From NCBI RefSeq assembly GCF_004116335.1, contig NZ_PDKN01000001.1:248001-312000 (forward strand): a stretch of DNA of 64,000 nt, read 5' to 3'. The translations under genes were made by a program, and so were the position numbers. The stretch is from Candidatus Marinarcus aquaticus (GTDB lineage Bacteria; Campylobacterota; Campylobacteria; Campylobacterales; Arcobacteraceae). Of this stretch, positions 61,181 through 64,000 are shown one piece after another. The notes under the pieces are model-generated. The model was not told where the DNA came from and ran no database searches. It saw nothing but the letters and a program-made list of their open reading frames with translations. Each line of letters begins with the position of its first letter. Position 1 is the first letter of the stretch.

Positions 61181-62059
61181 ATGATTCATTACAGTGAGCC
61201 TCTTTTTAGACCACCTTCAGAAGCAAACAATGTCATAATTCAAATCACACATGGTTGCAGTTACAACGCCTGCAGTTTTTGTTCGATGTATGAAACCAAA
61301 CAGTATAAACAAAAGAGTCTGGATGAGGTGTTTGAAGATATTGAAACACTAAATAAGTATTACTCACAAGCACACAAGATATTTTTAGCCGATGGAGATG
61401 CCTTAGCTGTAGATACTTCTACGCTTTTACAAATACTTAAAAAGCTCTATGCATCTTTTCCCAATTTACGACGCGTCACTTCATATGCTTCTCCTATTAA
61501 CTTAGAACAAAAATCATTAGAAGAGCTTTCAACATTGTATGAAGCTGGATTAAAACTCATCTATTTTGGAATTGAAACAGGCAGTGATGTCTTGCTTAAA
61601 AAGATTCAAAAAGGAACAACTTTTTCAAAGATGAAAGAGGGATTAAACAAAGCAAGTCAAGCAGGTTTTAAAATCTCAGCAACGGTTATTTTGGGTGTGG
61701 GTGGAAGGGAGTATTCAAAAGAACACGTGGCACAAACTGCTCGATTGGTCAATGAAACCACATTGAACTATCTCTCAACCTTACAATTGGGATTGCAACA
61801 AACTAAAGAGGCACAGTTTTATAAAAAGTTTGAACAAGGGTTTACTTGGTTGGATGACAAAGAGATGCTTGAAGAGCAGTTACACTTTTTAGAAGCCTTA
61901 CAACCTACAAATAAAATCATTTTTCGTTCAAACCATGCAAGCAATGCTTTTGCACTTGCTGGAACTTTGCCGAAAAATACGAACCGATTGATAGATGAAG
62001 TGAAGTATGCCATCAAGGATGAATCACTGCTCACTCCTTCATGGCTTCGAGGGTTTTAA
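61181..62059 (+). CDS. Radical SAM protein (B12-independent Elp3/YhcC-like branch)
   Basis: 292 residues. Cluster motif HGCSYNACSFCSMYETKQY near 24-42: spacing C-x4-C-x2-C instead of the standard C-x3-C-x2-C, a variant of some radical SAM families. A later segment YFGIETGSDVLLKKIQKG near 128-145 binds SAM, and ATVILGVGG follows. Substrate unknown. The stop overlaps the convergent DsbA-like gene by four bases. Confidence 0.82.
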   Translation: MIHYSEPLFRPPSEANNVIIQITHGCSYNACSFCSMYETKQYKQKSLDEVFEDIETLNKYYSQAHKIFLADGDALAVDTSTLLQILKKLYASFPNLRRVTSYASPINLEQKSLEELSTLYEAGLKLIYFGIETGSDVLLKKIQKGTTFSKMKEGLNKASQAGFKISATVILGVGGREYSKEHVAQTARLVNETTLNYLSTLQLGLQQTKEAQFYKKFEQGFTWLDDKEMLEEQLHFLEALQPTNKIIFRSNHASNAFALAGTLPKNTNRLIDEVKYAIKDESLLTPSWLRGF

Positions 62060-62679
62060 AAGTAGGTGTTTTCACTTAAATTTTGAATTTGAGCGAGCAT
62101 TTTAGAACTCTCTTTAAAATCGATATTTATAGGATAACACTCTTTTTTATATTGTAAAAGAAGTGTGGGAAATACACGCACATTGAGTTTTCGTCGTAAG
62201 TTCAAATCTTCATCTAAAAGGGCTTGTGTTTGTGGAGTGTGAAGCCGTTTTTCAAACACTTTTTTATCCAAGCCAATTTCATCTGCTAATTTGACTAAAA
62301 CCTCTTTTTGTGAAGGATTGAGTGCTTTTTGATAGTAACCGCGTTGTATGGCTTGAAGCATCTCTTCCTCTTTGCCCATTTCACGTGCAAGAATCAGAGC
62401 TTGGCACGCTAAATAGGTGGCTCTTTGGGGTGTGTTTTTACTCCAAAAATCGTAGTTGAATTTTGTGCCTATTTCTTGTTCTATTTGTTGCCAGATGGCT
62501 TTGATTTTCTCTTGTTGATCTTTGGGCATCACTTCATCTGTGTGTTGAGCCAATCCGCCACAGACATAAACAATTTGGGTGTTATCTTTTAAGTTTTTTT
62601 TGAGCTCTTCAAATACAGGCTTAAAAGCGTAACACCAAGAGCACATTGGATCATGAATATAGTATAGTGTCTTTTGCAT
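62056..62679 (-). CDS. DsbA-family (FrnE-like) thioredoxin-fold protein
   Basis: 207 residues without signal peptide, so cytosolic. The redox motif CSWC lies in DPMCSWCYAFKPVFEEL at about 10-26, and the cis-Pro loop is VRVFPTLLL near 168. A helical insert between, typical of DsbA/FrnE and 2-hydroxychromene-2-carboxylate isomerase relatives. Substrate unknown. An AGGAGG site lies 10 bases before ATG 62679. Confidence 0.87.
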   Translation of the reverse strand: MQKTLYYIHDPMCSWCYAFKPVFEELKKNLKDNTQIVYVCGGLAQHTDEVMPKDQQEKIKAIWQQIEQEIGTKFNYDFWSKNTPQRATYLACQALILAREMGKEEEMLQAIQRGYYQKALNPSQKEVLVKLADEIGLDKKVFEKRLHTPQTQALLDEDLNLRRKLNVRVFPTLLLQYKKECYPINIDFKESSKMLAQIQNLSENTYF

Positions 62680-62798
62680 GATAAACCTCCTAAGAACTTT
62701 TTGTAATTATATCTTTTTTACATCAAAGCAATGTACAAAAAAATCATTAGTTATTCCATTTAACTTGTTTTAGTTTTTATTTAGAGTATAATTCCAAA

Positions 62799-63515
62799 AT
62801 GATTTTAGAAATAACACTGGGTATTATTACTTTTTTAACCTCCATTGTTGCGGGAGTTGTCGGTATTGGTGGAGGTATGATGCTTATTGCAATCCTTCCT
62901 TCTTTTTTACCTTTGAATGCGTTGATTCCTGTGCATGGTTTGACTCAAATGTCAAGCAACTTTTCACGAGCTGTTTTTGGATATAAGGATGTAGAGTATG
63001 AAGTTATCCCTAAGTTTTTAGTGGGGTCACTTTTGGGTATTGCTCTTTTTTCTTCTATTTTGTTTTATATTTCATTGGAGTATGTGCCTCTGTTTATTGG
63101 GGTGTATATTTTACTCTCATTGTGGAGTACAAAATTCAATGAAAAAATTAAACGATATGAAAACTATTACATTGCTGGCTTTTTTCAAACAGGTCTTTCT
63201 ATGGTTGTAGGTGCAACGGGACCTCTGACGATGACACTTTTGCTAAAAGATTATGGGGATAAACATAAAGTCGTGGCAACAGGTGCAGCACTTATGAGTA
63301 TCACACATATTTTTAAAGTAATTGTGTTTGTCTTTTTTGGTTTTGTTTTTTGGGATTATGTTGGTGTATTATCTTTCATGATCGCAGGTGCCATAGCAGG
63401 AAGTTTTGTAGGAACAAAATTGCGAGATAAAATTGATGGTAAAAGGTTTATAATGGTACTTAAAGTGCTTCTTTCTGCATTGGCAATTAAGCTGATGGTT
63501 TCTCTGTTTTTATGA
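62799..63515 (+). CDS. TauE/SafE-family sulfite or anion exporter
   Basis: 238-residue membrane protein with about eight hydrophobic segments. The internal repeat of the family is visible: VAGVVGIGGGMMLIAIL near 18-34 and the second FFQTGLSMVVGATGPL near 126-141, both with Gly-rich turns. Transported anion is not shown by the sequence. No clear Shine-Dalgarno. Its end overlaps the next transporter gene by four bases (ATGA), so the two are cotranscribed. Confidence 0.87.
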   Translation: MILEITLGIITFLTSIVAGVVGIGGGMMLIAILPSFLPLNALIPVHGLTQMSSNFSRAVFGYKDVEYEVIPKFLVGSLLGIALFSSILFYISLEYVPLFIGVYILLSLWSTKFNEKIKRYENYYIAGFFQTGLSMVVGATGPLTMTLLLKDYGDKHKVVATGAALMSITHIFKVIVFVFFGFVFWDYVGVLSFMIAGAIAGSFVGTKLRDKIDGKRFIMVLKVLLSALAIKLMVSLFL

Positions 63516-64000
63516 GAGATTTTTTTAAATCCAAAGAGGCATTGCTTTATGTGATGTCCATTGCGATGCTGTTCTCTTTTTCAGCATGGATGAGTCTTTT
63601 AAATAACTTTGTGGTTGAAGTGGCCTCATTTAATGGTAGTCAAATAGGGATTTTACAAAGTTTGCGTGAAGTTCCTGGCTTTTTAGCCTTTACCGTGGTA
63701 TTGGTTCTTTATTTGATTGCCCAGCAACGTTTGGCATATCTCTCCATGATTTTATTGGGACTTGGAACGCTTTTAACAGGTTATTTCCCCAATGCTATTG
63801 GTTTATATATCACAACAGTCATTATGTCCATAGGTTTTCACTATTTAGAGACACTTAATCAATCACTCTCACTTCAATGGTTGCCTAAAAACAGAGCACC
63901 GATTATTTTAGGGCGCATCACAGCAGTCAAATCTTTTACAGGATTATTGGTGTTTGTCTTAATTTTTGCGATGATGAAATATTGGGATGTACCCTATAAA
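63512..64000 (+). CDS. MFS-type transporter, N-terminal part (runs off the window)
   Basis: 163 codons visible without a stop before the window end. Hydrophobic segments at about 12-32, 50-72, 75-90, 93-112 and 138-158 fit an MFS N-terminal half. FNGSQIGILQSLREVPGFLAF near 40-60 resembles the region between the first two helices, and QWLPKNRAPIILGRI near 122-136 resembles the cytosolic loop motif. ATG 63512 overlaps the TauE stop (63513-63515). Substrate unknown. Confidence 0.75.
   Translation, partial: MRDFFKSKEALLYVMSIAMLFSFSAWMSLLNNFVVEVASFNGSQIGILQSLREVPGFLAFTVVLVLYLIAQQRLAYLSMILLGLGTLLTGYFPNAIGLYITTVIMSIGFHYLETLNQSLSLQWLPKNRAPIILGRITAVKSFTGLLVFVLIFAMMKYWDVPYK

Noticed and set aside
1-64000. 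tRNA and rRNA genes
   Set aside because: Scanning the intergenic gaps for cloverleaf-like GC-rich segments and conserved rRNA sequence gave none; all gaps are short and AT-rich.

Overview
The window is 64 kb of a low-GC bacterial chromosome, most likely from the Campylobacterota (Epsilonproteobacteria) and probably an Arcobacter-like genus. The clues are the neighbourhood ruvA-ddlA-hydrolase-murF, the short Campylobacter-type adenylate kinase, the compact RecO, the remote CheZ type with its QDIHRQK motif, the HQWRQPL histidine-kinase H-box, zinc-type S14 and the absence of rpmD from the spc operon. No tool was run. Species-level identity and all family assignments rest on reading motifs.

Layout. 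1-5869: end of pgi, the ADP-heptose (LPS inner core) genes gmhB, hldD, hldE and gmhA, a secreted ATP-dependent DNA ligase on the other strand, and apt. 5881-9211: trpB, a DedA membrane protein and leucyl aminopeptidase. 9240-16803: a divergent pair of REC-PAS signalling proteins, ychF, an HDOD protein and a large soluble double-Cache/CheW protein. 16832-19104: recO with a small acidic partner, a dimeric-barrel protein, ppnP and a class II superoxide reductase-like protein. 19283-23978: thiL, truD, a CheZ-like phosphatase and a chemoreceptor with a periplasmic c-type heme motif. 24071-28793: ruvA, ddlA, a hydrolase, a membrane-anchored MurF-like ligase, a four-helix-bundle gene flanked by inverted repeats, and a HIT protein.

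28806-34158 looks accessory: a PIN (DUF4411) / Xre-ImmA toxin-antitoxin pair, a CPBP membrane protease, a DadA-like oxidoreductase, an OXA-type beta-lactamase, a paralogue of the RecO-linked acidic protein and an unknown gene. 34335-45085 is one long S10-spc ribosomal protein operon (rpsJ to infA, including secY and map). It is driven by a consensus sigma-70 promoter and closed by a long terminator.

45142-47321: a diguanylate cyclase and an output-less REC-DUF3369 regulator. 47436-51558: a small HTH protein with palindromes in its own promoter, a degenerate uracil-DNA glycosylase, a lipoprotein, aspS and a 56-residue Cys-rich protein. 51622-59816: an SDR, YgiQ, two unlike adenylate kinases placed back to back, a CinA-like protein, a Sel1 protein, alr and uvrC. 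59932-60102: a compact unannotated transcription unit with promoter, ideal Shine-Dalgarno, tiny ORF, nested stems and terminator; it is the best candidate here for something undescribed. 60106-64000: a SprT-like protease, a membrane J-domain protein, a radical SAM protein, a DsbA-like protein, TauE and the start of an MFS transporter.

Functionally the window combines envelope biogenesis (heptose, D-Ala-D-Ala, MurF, Alr), translation, and sensory/motility circuitry. The sensory genes feed CheY phosphorylation (heme MCP, Cache-CheW, CheZ) and c-di-GMP. No tRNA, rRNA, complete insertion sequence, prophage or CRISPR array was seen. No stretch of more than 300 bases lacks a gene; the two largest gaps (59817-60105 and 34159-34429) hold the putative small RNA and the S10 promoter.
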